A DNA stretch of 64,000 nt from Pseudisothecium myosuroides (GCA_951799445.1 OX637292.1:2421296-2485295), one strand, 5' to 3'; counted from the first letter of the stretch, positions 25,126-36,592 are shown. The notes: generated from the sequence alone by a model not told the origin. Program-made: numbers and translations.

Positions 25126-26462
25126 CTCATTGGTAATTGCTCCTTGTTATTGGTCACTTATCCATGTTTGTCATAGAGTCTACCTTTCACAGGGATTCAA
25201 CGCTACCTATGTTCATATGGCACAGGCATTAGATTCACCTTGAGCAGTCTCTTCATTCACGTGGGTGTAAAACCTACGTTCCTCTTCATTTAGTTGAAGT
25301 AGGAGGCTCTTCAACAGTTGGAAGAAACAATACGATTGACTGGTGTATATGTATAGTGTGTATTAGTTGACTGGTTGAGGACTGAGAGGGTTATTAGAGA
25401 TAACCATCTCTTCTAGATTAGGTTAGGACTGTTAGACCTTGGAGATCTATCGCTCTCTGCGACCATAGGGAGATCGAGTTATGGCTATGGAGCCTACTCT
25501 TTTCCAACTGCACTTGTGTCATGCGAGTGACAGGAGAGGGGTATAATGCCTGAAAGAAAATTCTTACACATTCAGGTCACTTGATTTATTGACACTAGAG
25601 CGCTATTTTAGAATCTTGCTAGCCTATTGTAATCTAAGTTAACGAAAGGAGGGGCGGTTTAGGGTTTAACCACATTTCGAGAGATGGTATGCGTTGTATA
25701 CTTTCTGTCAGGGAGTTTGGGGTCATCCTTGGTGTCGGACCAAGTCTTGACATAGTCCAATTCTTGTTAGGAGTGAAATTTGACGAGCTTTCTTACAAAT
25801 TTAAAAGTGAAAAGACTATTTATGCGATTTTTTAGCATTTTGAATGGAGGAGTGAGATTTGAGGGAGATGAATAAAGTTGCGGCGAGATCTTTGGGTACA
25901 AGAGATAAATCTGTTGAGATCAAATTTTGATAACTACTGTGTGAGAACTTCTTATGCATTTTCGAAGCTGGGATCTGTAGGCCGCTCCACTTCCTTTCCA
26001 AGATCTGTGGTCATTTGACATTTGGGTGGGTCCTTGCGGTTTCATATCCTGTACTGTTCTGTACAGTATGTCTTGCTTGTGCTTGCTATAGTGAGAATTT
26101 AATTTGTTTGGAAATTGTGCCAATCCCGCAATGTGGGGTGGTTTGTTTCTGCTGCTCTTTGTGATCTTATCATCTTGCTTTGCGGTTGCTTTTCCAGTGA
26201 TGAAATGATTCACTTTATGGCTTTCAATGAGTTTCCTATCAATCACTGAAGGCCTGGCCACAGTGGGCTGAAAACGGACTGCCACACCGGTTAGGTAAAT
26301 GAAGCTCCTGAAAATAGTTCACTCGTTCAACATATTTTATCTTCTTATACTTAACTGGTAGTCAATATCTTGAGCAGGCAGTTTCTCTATTCTCACAAAT
26401 GCTAGCTGCACCCTTGATGTTTGAATCAGAGAGTCGACCCCAAATTATACAAAATCCTTGTA
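25126..26462. other. 3' flank of the ENTH gene and intergenic DNA
   Basis: The first few hundred bases are probably 3' UTR. A dispersed repeat lies at 25875-26000. Otherwise no feature can be supported. Confidence 0.4.
25875..26000 (+). repeat. Dispersed repeat shared with PYG7 intron 3
   Basis: It shares GGGTACAAGAG, TTGAGATCAAATTTT, the ATTTCGAAG-like core and GTAGnCnnCT...ttcc with 42725-42850, at roughly 70-80% similarity by eye. No terminal repeats were identified. Confidence 0.6.
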
Positions 26463-26734
26463 AGGTAGGTACCCCTGAAACCGCCGCTAATTGCTACTGT
26501 GCCTTAATATTATTACTAGATTGTTCAAATTTTTATATTTTCTTATTGGCAAGTGATAGGAGATTTTAATGCACCAAAGAATGCGATGTTTGGACACTGT
26601 ATGCAAAAGTTATGAAGGAACAAAGTTTGGTTCTAAAAGCCGTTTCTTCTACATAGGTACATAATTGATTTTGGAGTTGTTCTCAAAGTAAAGATGGCGG
26701 TTTAAGATTAGTGGTGCATTTGAGGGGCCCACCT
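26463..26734. mobile_element. TAAGGTAG-family MITE, copy 3
   Basis: The termini AGGTAGGTACCCC and GGGGCCCACCT are imperfect inverted repeats, flanked by TA on each side. The interior ATGAAGGAACAAAGTTTGGTTCT is, in reverse complement, the same sequence that is tandemly duplicated in copy 1 at 5158-5283. Confidence 0.8.
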
Positions 26735-26798
26735 TATACAATGTTACAATAATGGCTTATCTCCTAAGTTGACAAAAGTACATTTAAATCCAACTTGA

Positions 26799-27085
26799 CT
26801 ACACTAAAATTGGTAAATAGTGTTGGCTACACTAATTGTCAACAATAACACTAATTGTGATTTGCAAGGTTAGTGTTAGAACATTATTTACTCATTCTAA
26901 CACTATTTTAGCTCTATAGTAAAATTTGGTCATTTCAACATTTTTACAGTACACAAAATAGTGATTTTAGAGTCAGTAGACTCTAAAATCACTACAGGAA
27001 ACAACAATTTCACTATTTTGTGTACTGTTAAAAACAGGAAACAACACTAATTATCACCCAACACTATTTACCAATTTTAGTGTAG
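26799..27085. mobile_element. 287-bp foldback with 28-bp perfect termini and internal palindromes
   Basis: The ends CTACACTAAAATTGGTAAAT... (26799-26826) and its exact reverse complement (27058-27085) are perfect over 28 bp. Inside lie a second inverted pair (ACAGTACACAAAATAGTG / CACTATTTTGTGTACTGT) and, at its centre, the palindrome GATTTTAGAGTC-AGTA-GACTCTAAAATC. This is either a multi-armed foldback or nested insertions. Confidence 0.85.
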
Positions 27086-27620
27086 CAGTTTGTAGAGCAA
27101 GTGTGGCCTTGGCACAAAGTAATTTTTGAGATCTTAGGGATATTGTAGGATTCTTGTGACTTTTTTCCTTAATGCTCCATGACTATGTTTCACCAAAAAT
27201 CTCTTCAATACTACCATTTCTAGTGTAAAGAATTAAGATGATGCAAATTTTTTCTTTTTTGCATATTGAATTGTAGGGTTTGTAGGATTCAACATTTTTG
27301 GATAAGACATGTAATTTTTATGAATCTTCAAAGTGGAACTCCGTCACATACTTTGATCCTAACACCAGTTTTGAATGTTTTCAACTTACATGAACACACG
27401 GGCAAAAAAAAAATTGTGAAGGCTCATGGGGCACGATTTTCTTCTGGAAGTCCGAAGGATGAGGAGCAGGTCGCCCCTCTGAAGAGCCCAAGTCATATCA
27501 CAGCCCACGGAAACCATGGTCAATGAGGCTATTTTATTCATCGTTACTAACCCCGAGGCAAACCGGATGGTTCTTCTGTCACGATTCATTTTCTGTGTGC
27601 ACCAAGCCTGCAGCGTTCTA
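27086..27620. other. Intergenic DNA between MITEs
   Basis: No supported gene. The segment GGATAAGACATGTAATTTTT...CTTCAAAGTgGnAACTCC near 27300-27350 recurs in diverged form near 27990-28040, indicating another dispersed repeat. Confidence 0.4.
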
Positions 27621-27811
27621 CAGTAGAACCTCCCTAAGTCGATCCTTCATAAGCAAATAAACCTCTGTAAGGTAACCTTGTACAACCGGTCCTGGACTTG
27701 TCTTTGTAACAAAGGTTATGACTAAAAATGATCCTCCATAAGTTAATAAACCTCCCTAACGTAATGCTGTCAAATCAATCCCAAACCTATCGGTTAAGAG
27801 AGGTTCTATTG
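27621..27811. mobile_element. Short element with CAGTAGAACCTC termini, copy 1
   Basis: The left end CAGTAGAACCTCC and right end AGAGGTTCTATTG are inverted repeats flanked by TA dinucleotides. Internally, CCTCCnTAAG and AATAAACCTC motifs recur. CAGTAGAACCTC-like ends with TA duplication resemble pogo/Tigger-type mariner relatives (family knowledge). A second copy is at 56626-56832. Confidence 0.75.
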
Positions 27812-28060
27812 TATCTGTATTGTACACATGCTAGGGACTGGTCACATATGACTTTGCACTAAGGTTGACGTACCTAAAATCATCAAAATAAGCAATTCAA
27901 CATAGTTGGAGGCACCTTTACCTAACAATAGTATTTTTTGTAGTATTAGCAATTGAAAATCATGAATTTACAAAAAAAAAATAGATTTTTTGGATATGGC
28001 ATGTAATTTTTACAAATTTTCAAAGTAGCAACTCCCTGGAACACTCAAAACCATCATATA

Positions 28061-28462
28061 AGGTAACCCCCCCCCCCTCCATTCCCAACTATTGACCCAT
28101 TCCTGACCTATAGGTGCACGTATTTTCTAACCATGCTTAGAATGTGGGGGTTTTTCATTTTCAAGGTTGGAACTAATAAATATATGACACCTGTCCCAAG
28201 TTGTGAAAAAAAAAGCAGGAAATAATGACTAGGTAAAAAGTTATTGAATGATCGGAATTAGAAGAGTCTATATATTGGCCATGGGTTCGGCGCACTTTTT
28301 GCCTCCCAAAATTCATAGTAATTTCAATTCAAGCGATAAAATTACCAAATTTTTGCATTACAAGTCATTTCTATCAATGTACCTCTGAAAAATATTTGTT
28401 TTGCCTTCACTACTCCAGATCATGTCAGAATTCCTTATTTGGTCGGTTAGGGGGGGGTACCT
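28061..28462. mobile_element. TAAGGTAG-family MITE, copy 4
   Basis: The termini AGGTAACCCCCCCC and GGGGGGGTACCT sit within TA...TA. The interior is about 370 bp and non-coding. The long C/G runs at the ends make the termini unusually GC-rich. Confidence 0.75.
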
Positions 28463-28711
28463 TAGCTAGACTTGAAACCGAAATATGAAAAAATCGATAG
28501 TCAATAAATTACGGTTTGTAAGGAGACATTTTAATGACGCTTTTGAAGGACACTTTAGTGGAAGTCTAGGGACACATTTAGTAAAAGCCTAGGGTACATG
28601 AATGGGTACATAGATGGTTATGGGTGTTTTCACTTGACTTTATTACTTTGTAGGTACTATTGAAATCTTATCATTTTGAAAATGCCGAGTACAAATGGAG
28701 TTGGCTCCCAA

Positions 28712-28854
28712 CACTAGAAGAAAACTGCGTTGGAAATCGCAGTTTTGCGTGGGCTGAAATTTGTTTTAACACAAATTTTTGCGTTGGAAACGTGGGCTTC
28801 AACAAATTTCAGTCCACGCAAAACTGCGATTTCCAACGCAGTTTTCTTCTAGTG
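28712..28854. mobile_element. Mini-CACTA element: near-perfect 143-bp hairpin
   Basis: It begins CACTAGAAGAAAACTGCG and ends CGCAGTTTTCTTCTAGTG. The arms of about 53 bp are almost perfectly complementary around a loop of about 37 bp. The 3-bp direct repeat CAA flanks it at 28709-28711 and 28855-28857. CACTA termini with a 3-bp duplication are diagnostic of the CACTA (En/Spm) superfamily. The near-perfect arms suggest recent origin, and transcripts would be strong dsRNA. Confidence 0.9.
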
Positions 28855-28964
28855 CAAGTATAGTACAACAAGAAAATTAAGTTTTTTTAGAAAAAGTTAT
28901 GACCTTTCTCAATTTGAGTTCACATAGGTTTGTAGCTATGATGAGAAAACACCCTTGCCCTTCA

Positions 28965-29142
28965 CTACACAAAATAGTGAAATTAGGTTGCCTTAACAAT
29001 TAGGTTGCCTTATCCCAAGAAAGTTACTTAACAACAATACTTAATTCAAAAGTAGTGCATTCTTGAATAATAATAAATATTTCTATAGTATCAAATGTCG
29101 AGAAATTAGTATGGAGCAACCTAATTTCACTATTTTGTGTAG
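28965..29142. mobile_element. 178-bp MITE with 27-bp inverted termini
   Basis: The ends CTACACAAAATAGTGAAATT and, at the right, AATTTCACTATTTTGTGTAG extend into AGGTTGC/GCAACCT, giving about 27 bp of perfect inverted repeat. The ACACAAAATAGTG core is also part of the internal inverted repeat of the foldback at 26799-27085, so the two are related. Confidence 0.82.
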
Positions 29143-30284
29143 ATAGTTTAATGTGACTCTTATTTCTTCTATACACCGGACATATTTTCTTCTTTGTAGG
29201 TTCAATGTGTCTAGTTGTTGCAAGTGTCCGTTCATTGGCATTTGTATGATCCTTTACTATGAAAAAGAATTCTTTGACTATTCACTAGTCACTTTTTGGC
29301 TCCTCAGACATTTCCGGGCTAATATTATGATTGAAAAATGTTGCAAGAACTCTAATATGCAAGCTAAGACAATGTGAAATTCTATTGTGAAGTAGGTTAT
29401 GATGCTTACCATTGGATTTGAAAAGAAAAATCCACAAACAACGCATTTGTATAAGAATTCATATTCCTTGCCTTTAGAAGATATATGATTGACAAAAGTT
29501 TCCAATTCCAATTTAAAATTTATAGAAATCAGATTGTAAATACAATGTGGGCAAATAATTAACAACATTGCAATCAAATACCCTACATATATACATCTAT
29601 ACAATTGTAAACTAGAAAATAACCAACCAACTAAATAATATGATCTTACCTCATTAAAATATTAACAAATTCAAAAGATATATCACCCTATTTGTACAAA
29701 CTCACATGAGTCCCAATTCTTTTTATGTTTACAGAGTCTTCCTTTAAAAAAGGTATATAGTCTTGGAGTAGGTCAATCGGCTCTTTGGAGTTGGACATGG
29801 GACCCAAGATGCTAAACTTCTTTATTTACACCATCCTAGAAAAGGTTGTACCTACTTATATCTGTGGGCAAATAAAATAAAATAAATCACAGAGATATAT
29901 TTCACATTGTATTGCTATGACATATTTCCAATCTTCATGTCTAAAGTTTTGATACAAAGCTTGAAGAGATATATAATAGAATAGCAACACCTTAAAGGGC
30001 CTTATTGTTGTTCTAGATACCTTAATGAATGAACCCAAAAAATAAAATTACTAATTAAATCATTTATAAATTTGAAAAGGGTCAAGCCCATGTTATTTTA
30101 CAATTTAATAACCACCTAAAAATTTTATACAAATTTTTGAAGTTGCAAACATAGGGTAGCTATACTTGACTTTAGAACTCCACATTCAAGCACCGGTCAA
30201 TATTGAAATGCAATTTGATTCACCCGCGATTGGCAAGAAACAAACATGAAACTACCTTTAGCTAGAACCTTTATTTTTGTAGAT
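29143..30284. other. AT-rich intergenic DNA, no gene seen
   Basis: Short open frames on both strands without recognisable motifs. Nothing can be supported. Confidence 0.4.
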
Positions 30285-30707
30285 GATTGTGAAAATTGAC
30301 TTCAAAAACAAATCTTGTATGTCACGTAGTATATTTTTATGAAGATGCTCTGGTTGTCTGAAAAATAAGATTCTTCATAACTTTCACATAAATAAATTAA
30401 ATGAAGCCAATCAATTCTTTTCATGTAGATAAAAATACATTATGTAATAAAATAATTTCTAAAATAATGATTCAAATTTTTGTGAGATTTTTTGTTATTT
30501 ACTTAGGCTCAATCATTTTTACTTTGTATAATAAAAAAGGTCTTAGGCACCAATTGAAATAAAAATTATACTTCCATAAAGCTTACTTGTTTTCCTATCT
30601 TAAAGAAAGTTTACGAAATTCATGCAAAAAATAAGATAGTATTGTAGGTACTTAGTTATTTAAACTTTTATTTGTTTTCAAGAGAGCAATGTTCCTTTAG
30701 GGGCTAA
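30285..30707 (+). mobile_element. TTAA-family element, subfamily 3, 3' part (diverged)
   Basis: It aligns with the right halves of the elements at 35657 and about 49890, sharing AAGAAGATGCTCT-like (ATGAAGATGCTCT here), CATAACTTTC and TAGATAaAAATA stretches. It ends TCCTTTAGGGG-CTAA. The left end could not be located. Confidence 0.55.
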
Positions 30708-31424
30708 AATTGACTTCAAGTGATGTATATAAGAGAAGATTTGAAAATGCGTCACTTTATTCCCAATAAATTCTTTTCTTTATTATATCTTATGAGAATC
30801 ATTGGTCTCTATTATTGTGACTTGTTTCCCTTGAAAGTAGTCAAAAATTTGAACACTAGGATTTTATACTTCTACTCCAATGCTTCAACAATTAAATATT
30901 GTAAAAATAGTCTCCAAAATAGTGCACATTTTAAGCACTAGTGGAAACATGGCCTACATTGACAAGGTAAATAAACACAAGATAACTCACAACCTGGTCT
31001 AATTCTTCCTACGAGTCTTTTCAAAAGTCAAGTTTTCTTATCATTCTATGTACACTATGTTTCTATTAGTGAAAAACTACGCCAAAGGATATGATCTTGA
31101 GAGATTTCAATTCAACAATAAAATTCTACATAATCATGCCTTGTTGAAATTTCAAAAAAATTTACATTACATAATTAAAAATTCAATTGCAACAATGTGA
31201 AATAAAAATTGAACACAACATTATGTCATTGGTAAGGGTGAAAGTTTTTCAATTACATTTTACAGAAAAATATTTTATAGCTTTTAGGTATTAAAATTTC
31301 AAACTTTATGTTAGAGTGATAAAGAAATTTGCATTGATAAGCTAAACCCTAAAAGACCACAAGATGTATTGGATTGAGACTTTACTAATTCGTCACTTGG
31401 GTACGATTCCTAATAACACTTCAA
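30708..31424. other. AT-rich intergenic DNA, no gene seen
   Basis: No supported feature. Confidence 0.4.
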
Positions 31425-32500
31425 ATGTCCCAAGACATCTTTCTTGGGTTGCACCACACCCGTCCATATGCTCAGTCACAAATTCACATTAGAAATCTCC
31501 CACAACTCAATGCCAAACTGCGTTTAGGAACTTCAATTCCTTCCCAACACAAAGCACTCACCTCCACCTCCAACTTGATGGCTACACAAAACAAGTCGAT
31601 CACCACCTCGTGCTTCTTCTTGCCCTTCGCAAGCTTATCAACGCAACCCAATGAGCCGCAGAATATAACAAAGATGCATTGCTCAACAAGGAAACATCCA
31701 TGGAACCCTGCACCATACCATTCTTGGAGCAAGAACATCAACCTTTGTCCATGGAAGAGAACGGTGACTCTCGAGCCTAAACCTTTGACTTCTTCTCCAT
31801 CATGCATGATCAATTTACCACTCTTGGTTGTTCCAACCAACTGCATTATTGGGCACCTCACCCTTCTTTGCTAATGTATCTAGCCTCACATCTCGTGCAC
31901 ATGCAGCGAACACCATTGGTGATTGGATTGAGCTCGGGTTGCCGGATGATGGTCCCTTCTTATGCAAAGGAGCGGACTTCCCTGCATAAATGAATCCACG
32001 TATCAAAGTCTAAAATGCCTTATACAATCTAAATCTCCGATCAGAAATCGGCTTTGACCAAACGTGCACCAATCCGCACGGAGAGGCTCTATCCAAATTG
32101 GATACAATCAATGCAATTCTAGTTCTTGTAAGACAGAATGTTGAGCAAATGGCACTTGTAATGAAGGGCAACTTTGTCAGGTTCAATCGCAAGCTTTGGG
32201 GTCCATCTTCAGAGGCCGAAAGTTTCTTCTTTGATGCGAGAGGGGCTGCATACCGAGATGTGTCTTGGCAGAGTACAACTTTCCAATGCAAGTCACCTTC
32301 TGACCATCCAATGCGGTCTTGGGTATAGACATATTCTCTTGGCTGGAACACACAAAAGAGGACAATTGCAAACAATCAGTGGTAGAACAAAATATGCCCA
32401 ATTGAATCCTGGCTGCTCAAAATCATTGCAAAAAGAACCACAAATATTCAAGGACAAAAGTCTTGCCTCTTGTTCATAGAGCCCACATGCCCGTTGACTT
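31425..32500 (-). other. Coding-like GC region, possible decayed gene
   Basis: Composition changes abruptly to gene-like GC for about 1.1 kb. Minus-strand frames of 125 codons (31861-31484) and 121 codons (32375-32010) are open with balanced amino-acid use, and a shorter minus frame lies between them. They are offset in frame. I could not link them by convincing GT-AG introns and I recognise no family. A 149-codon plus-strand frame overlaps the first, so strand is uncertain. Options are a pseudogene, a captured gene fragment in a transposon, or a lineage-specific gene. Confidence 0.3.
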
Positions 32501-33330
32501 CTGTTAGAGCTCTCTCCGTGCGATGGCTAAATGTGGATGCTTGCCTCAGCATAGGACCTACACGGACATCGATCTCATGTAATATTTATGGTGGCACAAC
32601 TTGCGAATCCTGACTTGGCATACAAACCAAACATTGTAAGAATGTGAGCAATACTGATCTAAAATTTTGTGGTTGAACGAGGTACACAAGCATTGATATT
32701 GACGGCTGGAGATGGCAATGCTCACACTGACAAGTAAAGTGCCACACCATGCAGCAAATCAAATTGAAGTCTCTTGCCCGGGAAGTTCAAGATGACTACT
32801 TTGTCTGACTTAAAAGTAATCTAATCATCCGTGGAAATCCCTTAGGTTCCACTGTGCCCAGGTAGGTTCCACTGGCATGGAAGTATAAGAAGCCGCCATG
32901 GAACGCTATCAACTGGCAACGTTGAGTTCAATTCATTTACGTATAAGAATAGAGTTGAGTGAACCTCCAAATCAATTGGACAATATAGAAGTGATGGCCA
33001 TTGAAACTAATATTCTAGTTCAAATTCCTTGAGTTCTAAAGGCTCCCTGAAATTTAGAAAACATTGGGCCAGATCTGGGATAACAATGAATTGAAGGTAA
33101 TGGAGCAAACACATGCTTCAAAAGTAAAACTTGCATTCAAACCTTTCTATGTATGAAGACACTGTAGGGTGGTCATATTACCCACAAGGGCATAGGTCAG
33201 CTACATCTCTTAGCTAAAGTAGCCTCAGATCAAGTGAACATTGATCAGTTACTCAGATCCATCTTCATATCCTTTCATCCATATATGCTTAAGCTTTCTG
33301 TACATTTAGAATCATTGAATCGGAGCGTAG
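32501..33330. other. Intergenic DNA, no gene seen
   Basis: Moderate GC, with short frames only. Nothing can be named. Confidence 0.35.
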
Positions 33331-33835
33331 TTGTTACATTAGACTGACCGTCTGCTCAAACCATCTGATTTGTCTGCCCGCTCGAGATGTTCAGTGGCCC
33401 TAATTTGCCCAATGAAATTACTTTAAAGTAGTCACATTAACCGTCCAGTCCGTCCAAACCGTCCGATGTGTCCGCCCGATTAGGATGTCAGTGATCTCAT
33501 TAGAGAGAATTTGGGCCCTCTAAAGGGTCGCGAGTTCTCGCGAGTTCCCATGAGTTCTCCACAAGTTTTGAATAGTTCCTGACTGCTGAAACTGCGCCAC
33601 CGCAGCAGGGTGACGTGGTCGGGACTCGGCCACATCAGATTTAAGGAAAAAAAAAATCCTTAAAATGAAATTTGGTAAAAAAATTTATTTTATTTTATTT
33701 TATTTTATTTTTTAAATATAATTTTCGGACAGCCCATACCACTATTCACAGCATGGGGACAGATTGGGGAACGGGCCTGAAACGGCCCTTTCTTGGCCCC
33801 AAATCCCTTCTAATGTAACTCGCCCAATGTGACAA
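33331..33835. mobile_element. MITE family C, copy 1, interrupted by a family B MITE
   Basis: It starts TTGTTACATTAGACTGACCG and ends ACTCGCCCAATGTGACAA, matching the intact copy at 34793-34980. A family B MITE (33499-33813) separates the body from its last 20 or so bases. Confidence 0.75.
33499..33813. mobile_element. MITE family B, copy 2, nested in family C
   Basis: The termini TTAGAGAGAATTTGGGCC and CCCAAATCCCTTCTAA are inverted. The interior has GTGACGTGGTCGGGACTCGG, then CCACATCA, an AT-rich centre with a (TTTTA)n run near 33680-33712, and CCTGAAACGGCCC, as in the other two copies. Confidence 0.8.
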
Positions 33836-34173
33836 TGATGAATTGGAGTCGCAGTTTTCTAAATTCAAGACATTGGTATGAACATATTGGTCTTGCAAAT
33901 GAATTCTATAGATTTGGAAACATGTGAGGGACCCAGTCTCCTTGTCGATACCGATAGAGTGGTCTACCTCTAAACAACCCAAGTGTGAGAAACCAACCGA
34001 GACGAGTTTTCAGTCAAAAGGAACGTTGATCCCAAATTTATTCAAAAGCTTAATGAGCGAAAAACACAAAGAACAGTAAACAATATGAGCTGAATCATCC
34101 TATGTAGACAATAAATCGCCCTACTCAATCTACCTCTACTGCATGTACAGAAGCTCGTTGGATATACACTATC

Positions 34174-34458
34174 TTAGATAGTTACTTTTGCTTTGGTACT
34201 GAACTTGTTGGGAAAGTTCTTTCGGAATTCACCAAATTGCTGAATCAATTTGCAGTGCAATGGGTATTCAATCAACAAATCTGGATATATCGTAATTGTG
34301 TGCAGACATCCCTGAACCATCTCTGCCAATTCCAATGCTGAATTTACATACGATGCCTTGTTCCTTTTGAATATCATGCTCTGAGTTACAGCTTTAAAAG
34401 CCTCTACAGTAGCATAATTGGGCTGCAATCTGTACATTCCTGAAGAAATGCAAGCCAA
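34174..34458 (-). other. Open frame of 94 codons, possible exon, unidentified
   Basis: The minus-strand frame has balanced composition (stretches such as YATVEAFKAVTQSM and LALELAEM-like helices) and ends at a stop at 34174. No family is recognised and no partner exon was found. It may belong with the decayed coding-like region to its left. Low confidence. Confidence 0.22.
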
Positions 34459-34559
34459 TATCAGTGAAAAACATTTGATATGGTCATAATGAATTACTTA
34501 AAGTAAGCTAAAACAAAATCATTGCAGAAAGAATGAACTTACGTAAGTACGGCGCCTCA

Positions 34560-35500
34560 AACAAATTCAAGGATGCAAAAAAACTCAAAGAATTTTGCGT
34601 TCGCCCTTTGCACCACTGTCGTTACCAACGAGGTAGAATTCACACTCTCACAAGCTAATATTGAAGGCAGAATTCAAGGATACAAAATCATTGGAGATTT
34701 CTACATTTGCCCTCGATTGAGCTTTGTATCACTATCATTATCGACGATACAAAATACACCCTCAAAAACTCAGGTTCAAGCACAGAACATAATTGTCACA
34801 TTAGACGGACCGTCCGCCCAAACTCTCTAATTTGTCCGCTTGTTTGGGATGTCCAGTGACCCTAATTCGTCCGATGTGATTACTTTATGGTAGTCACATT
34901 AACCATCCAGTCCGTCCAAACCGTCCAATATGTCCGCCAATCTAGGATGTCCAGTGATCCTAACTCGCCCAATGTGACAATGATGGCACAAAATTCAAGG
35001 ATACAAAAAGCCTTGAAGAATTCTACAATTGCCCTCGATTGAGCTTTGCACCGGTATTGTAATGGAGGAATCAAAGACAAGCCCTCTCAAGTTGTAATTC
35101 AAGAGCCATCTGCATGAAACAATAGCATTGAAGATTTCTACGTTTGCCCTCAATTGAGCTTTGCACCACTATCGTTACCAACAAGGCGGAATTCACGTCC
35201 TCACAATCTAATATTGAAGGCATAATTCAAGGATACAAAAACCCTTGAAGAATCTACAATTGCCCTTGATTGAGCTTTATACCACTGTTGTAATGGAGAA
35301 ATCAAGGACAAGCCTTCTCAAGCTGTAATTTGAGTGCCATCTCCATAAAACAATAGCGTTGAAGATTTCTATATTTGCCCTTGATTGAGTTTTGCACTGT
35401 TGTTGTTATCGATGATACAAAATAGACATGCTCACAAACTCAGTTTCTAACGCAGAATTCAAGGATACCAAAATCTTGAAGAATTCTACTTTAGCTCTGG
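34560..35500 (+). repeat. Degenerate tandem array, units of about 110-120 bp
   Basis: The phrase ATTGAGCTTTGCACCAC (with variants) recurs near 34610, 34720, 35040, 35155, 35270 and 35385. The phrase TTCAAGGATACAAAA recurs near 34674, 34990, 35225 and 35457. Units alternate between two variants. A family C MITE at 34793-34980 interrupts the array. Confidence 0.8.
34793..34980. mobile_element. MITE family C, copy 2 (intact)
   Basis: It starts TTGTCACATTAGACGGACCG and ends CTCGCCCAATGTGACAA, so the outer 10-12 bp are inverted. The body is an imperfect tandem duplication of about 85 bp: each half contains CACATTA, a run of CCGTCC motifs, GGATGTCCAGTGA, and TCG(T/C)CC(G/A)ATGTGA. Confidence 0.8.
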
Positions 35501-35652
35501 AAATAACAAGACCTTCCTCTTGTTAATGACAAGGCTAAGAGCCGCCCTTACAACATGACATTGATGAAAACTGTATAGGTCCGCTATCGGGATCTAAATG
35601 TAGGGACCCGGAATTCTATTTTAGGGATGTCGATGAGACCCCTTTGAGTCGT

Positions 35653-36592
35653 TTAACCCCTAAAGGTCCAAGGACTTTTTTTTGCCAAAAAACACTCAAA
35701 ACTGCCATTCCTATAGCAAGGTGTAAAAAAATTTGAAAAATGTTTTTTTTGCATATCTAACTGTAGGATCTTACACCTAACTATTATGAGAATGTGTGGA
35801 AAAAATTTCAGAATTTTTGACTGCTCAGATTGCAAGATATCTGCGTTTAAAGTGGAAAAAACAAGTATTTCAGCACATTGCGGGACTGGATTTTTTGACT
35901 TTGAACATTTTTAACTTAAAATTTTTGCACTATAGAGTTTTGAGCTTTAAATCTTTATAGTGGAGAATTGAGTTGAGAGTCTAGGGAAAAAAATATATAT
36001 TCAAAAAAATTTAATTATCATTCCTAAAAAAATTGTTAAGTAGAAGTAGGTATGAGATAGAAGGAAAATCTAAAATATTAATATATTTTAGATGGAATTA
36101 AAATACACTAATTCCAATGGTAAGATTGTTCTATCAAATAAACTAAACCATGAGAATTTGTTTTTTGAAGAATTGCAAAAATAGCATTCAGAAATGAAAC
36201 CTACAAGTTCTTTTTTTCAAGAAGATGCTCTAATTGCCCGAAAACAAGAATGTCCATAACTTTCTCATAACAAATCCAAATGAAATGAATCAAAAGCTTT
36301 CTAGATAGACAAAAATATAATCTACGAGAAAAAAATATTACAAAAAAAATATCAAATTTTTGCCAATTTTTTTTTGCTGCCCGAATTGCCTGTCGTCCCT
36401 TGCTTTGAGCTTATTTGGTCATAATTGTTGTTCCCAAGCACCGATTGTGAAAAAAATTATTTCCCCACGTAGGTCTTCCCATTCTCCACCTCCATTAAAA
36501 TTTTCAGAAAATATTACAAACATGGTTGCAAAAAGGTATATGACCGGAATCGCATTTGTCCATCGAAGGGACAATGGGCCTTTAGGGGTTAA
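35653..36592 (+). mobile_element. TTAA-family element, subfamily 3, copy A (about 932 bp)
   Basis: TTAA at 35653-35656 and 36589-36592, with termini CCCCTAAAGGTCC and GGGCCTTTAGGGG. Large parts match the region 49890-50814 at about 80-85% by eye; for example, CTGTAGGATCTTACACCTAA is identical. No transposase-like frame. The largest open frames near its right end are not recognisable. Confidence 0.82.

Noticed and set aside
28061..28462. Long C and G runs read as a telomere or G-quadruplex cluster
   Set aside because: The runs are the two complementary ends of a MITE, and no telomere-type repeat follows.
34560..35500. CRISPR-like regular repeats
   Set aside because: Units are long, degenerate and directly adjacent, in a plant nuclear genome. 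This is an ordinary tandem array.
35653..36592. Possible LTR retrotransposon suggested by long shared sequence with 49890-50814
   Set aside because: The shared segments are whole elements with inverted termini in separate places, not direct terminal repeats around a gag-pol region. No reverse transcriptase or integrase motif was seen anywhere in the window.
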